Of a stretch of DNA of 6,407 nucleotides, positions 6,101-6,407 are shown piece by piece (position 1 is the stretch's first letter; every line of letters starts with the position of its first letter). Source of the DNA: Coprococcus sp. (GTDB lineage: Bacteria > Bacillota > Clostridia > Lachnospirales > Lachnospiraceae); the NCBI GenBank assembly GCA_016297325.1, contig JAEDGW010000131.1:1-6407 (forward strand). Direction: 5' to 3'. A program made the position numbers and the translations under genes. A model generated the notes under the pieces. It made no database searches. It worked only from the letters and a program-made list of their open reading frames with translations, and was not told the origin of the DNA.

Positions 6101-6407
6101 TCGATCCGGTTGAAGGATCCTTTGTGTCATCCTCTGTTGTAGGTGCCTCTGTTGTCGTGTTTCCACCAGATTCTCCGCTTATTGTTCTGAGTTCTGATGA
6201 CACTTCACTCTTTGGAACTACCTTCTGTACCGCCTTCTCCTCATCTGTGCCGTTGTTCTTCACATACAGATAGAGTCCGGCTGCTGCGCCGACAAGACCT
6301 GCATTGTAGTCGAGGGCTACCTCATTCTGGTTATAATCCTCTGAACTGTCCACATAAGCTGTACTTGATCCCGCCGGACCTCCAACCAAAGCTCCGACAA
6401 GTACATG
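3177..6407 (-). CDS. Secreted multi-domain GH9 glycoside hydrolase (endoglucanase-type), C-terminal part; 5' end outside window
   Basis: The frame is open to the window edge, so residues are numbered from 6407 (1,076 visible). Residues 1-50 are the end of a GH9 catalytic domain: HVLVGALVGGP, then YVDSSEDYNQNEVALDYNA (18-36). The latter fits the second GH9 active-site signature, with D20 and the proton-donor glutamate E29. GH9 enzymes are mostly beta-1,4-endoglucanases. A Thr/Ser/Gly linker (~78-147) follows. Further modules are Big_2 (~149-230), an ASH-like beta-sandwich (~234-336), an Fn3-like module with WQDSTYFAGL (~339-427) and an acidic repetitive beta-helix resembling the Cthe_2159-type carbohydrate-binding domain (~520-676). 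These are followed by an InlB/Flg_new-like repeat (~692-770), two YTGK...GTDYTV-type repeats (~784-854, ~862-929) and a BspA-type leucine-rich segment (~932-1076, including AFKSNTKLNYVVIGKNVKTI). There is no dockerin or LPXTG motif. The apparent TTG start at 6389 is internal to the catalytic domain. The two ends of the beta-rich region are assigned by pattern only and are less certain than GH9, Big_2 and the LRR. Confidence 0.92.
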   Translation of the reverse strand, partial: HVLVGALVGGPAGSSTAYVDSSEDYNQNEVALDYNAGLVGAAAGLYLYVKNNGTDEEKAVQKVVPKSEVSSELRTISGESGGNTTTEAPTTEDDTKDPSTGSTGSTGSTTGSTTETTTKNPSTGSTGSTGSTASTTEKVTEAPTEAPAIKVTGISFDKTYITLNVGDSDEIKATVTPSDATDASLVWSSSDKAKVSVQNGKITALGAGTVKITAMSKDGSNVKAECTVKVLEPGKLSCRTDAIAWNDLVYGYADVDAENIDLENSGESNLTDIQVSLRSGNNFQITSYPAGQITAGQTTSVSVRPVAGLGAGRYSDTLVITTKNGLANISLTAVVGKAENTASVTLSKEAVTASSITVDSQISGTDTGAEYAIASVDNASADNLTWQDSTYFAGLKEFTVYYVYGRMKETANVKAGQISSALEVTTLVSDPYTVDMGRVSDSRYVGALVDANGNPTVRVSKLSGVTTITFTENKDYTITGDGADVAVDTGNASGITIADAAVKSITVRPAGSGTFVIKVSGSNIVSDGITCVKGSAADSNVKISGKTPSSSISSTTPDAAAIKSEGDIEIEDIQIKSEGKGIQSSGTVRISGGSNKIEAVSEAVSASDVEMTGGQLDATSTDLGEDESVISADNSIKLVGGKITADASGSSGNSFGVKSDDGDIIVDGEVSIGGKPSYSKDPVDSKGDSVVMVKVTFADENGTELYAASMNKGTELDLANIDISMNDGSSYAQSKPGYKLSWAAVGGRTYGADEVYGALEGDVNFIAVWTWIVVDISSDGDITFKATGNASYKTAYTGGRKTPEMVVVSQGRTLVPGTDYTVTYSNNINAGTAKVVVAGKDKYSGTRTLTFTILRRSLGRSTVSVAKTAVYTGKLLTPTVKVLYGKTTLVKNRNYTVKYYSNRNFGRAKVVITGKGNYTGSVTRYFNIVTKIGKVYTSGNYRYRITNASTAGRGTVTLVSAVRKTASVTVPDVVKIGGKNFKVTAIGGGAFKSNTKLNYVVIGKNVKTIGENAFYGCKNLKMITVKNTTMTSKTLSAKAFAGTPAKLIVKVPVTKLTYYKKLFAVKGLSKKAVVKK
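3621..4058 (-). repeat. Two tandem YTGK...GTDYTV...GNYTG-type beta modules within the GH9 protein
   Basis: Two consecutive copies of about 70 residues share one plan. A YTGx(K/R)xTP stretch is followed by a strand ending V(S/Y)xG, then (G)TDYTVTYSNNINAGTAKVVV or NRNYTVKYYSNRNFGRAKVV, then GK(D/G)(K/N)Y(S/T)G and a closing FTI or FNI. This MBG-like module is common in Lachnospiraceae surface proteins and is generally structural. The second copy has lost its acidic residues and gained basic ones, unlike the first. Confidence 0.7.
5967..6176 (-). repeat. Thr/Ser/Gly-rich linker with a duplicated 23-residue (69-bp) unit in the GH9 protein
   Basis: After the catalytic domain the protein has about 70 low-complexity residues. 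The segment KDPSTGSTGSTGST recurs as KNPSTGSTGSTGST exactly 23 codons later (starting near 6122 and 6053), each copy holding short GST triplet repeats and followed by TTE-rich spacers. EAPT motifs flank the region. Such linkers separate catalytic and binding modules in cellulases. The near-identical 69-bp copies and the 9-bp internal period make the length prone to change. Confidence 0.85.

Noticed and set aside
5960..6166. Gln/Arg-rich minus-strand frame of 68 residues
   Set aside because: It is the GH9 linker repeat read in another frame; the low complexity comes from the GST-coding repeats.
5341..6273. 310-residue open frame on the plus strand
   Set aside because: It lies opposite the clear GH9-linker-Big_2 coding sequence, is Val/Ser/Pro-rich in the way antisense frames of Thr/Ser/Gly-rich proteins are, and has no recognisable domain.
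6387..6389. TTG as the start of the large surface protein
   Set aside because: Upstream in-frame codons read HVLVGA, which joins to LVGGP as in GH9 enzymes, so the gene continues past the window edge.

Overview
The window reads as part of a Firmicutes chromosome, most likely a gut Lachnospiraceae (a Coprococcus- or Butyrivibrio-like organism). The basis is the moderate-to-low GC, the strong AGGAGG ribosome binding site, and a secreted multi-domain glycanase built from modules typical of that family (Big_2, InlB/Flg_new-like, YTGK...GTDYTV repeats, BspA-type leucine-rich repeats). The family assignment is an inference. No rRNA, tRNA, CRISPR array or insertion sequence was seen, and every supported gene lies on the minus strand, so transcription runs from high to low coordinates.

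Layout in transcription order. (1) 6407 to 3177: the last ~1,076 residues of a very large secreted glycoside hydrolase family 9 (GH9) enzyme. Only the end of the catalytic domain is inside the window, but it carries the complete second GH9 active-site signature. A Thr/Ser/Gly linker follows, then a long chain of beta-rich surface modules, including a probable carbohydrate-binding beta-helix and a terminal leucine-rich repeat segment. (2) 3151 to 3113: a strong rho-independent terminator for that gene. (3) 3127 to 2936: a remnant containing only the C-terminal part of a MarR-type regulator, whose reading frame runs out of the terminator. (4) 2933 to 2238: a YczE/YyaS/YitT-like (DUF6198-type) six-helix membrane protein, 2 nt after the regulator remnant. 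(5) 2237 to 2078: an intergenic stretch with a recognisable promoter and RBS for the next operon. (6) 2077 to 575: hsdM, the methyltransferase subunit of a type I restriction-modification system. (7) 585 to the left edge: hsdS, the specificity subunit, overlapping hsdM by 11 nt. hsdR is not in the window and may lie to the left.

The most notable points are as follows. hsdS is broken in its central conserved region by a 26-bp insertion flanked by an exact 14-bp direct repeat. Removing one 26-bp unit restores a textbook HsdS sequence, so this is either a decaying gene or a reversible on/off or half-subunit switch. The GH9 protein has an unusual module order and an extreme charge asymmetry (44 basic versus 2 acidic residues over its last 223). 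The MarR remnant suggests that the cellulase gene and its terminator replaced the 5' part of an older regulator gene.
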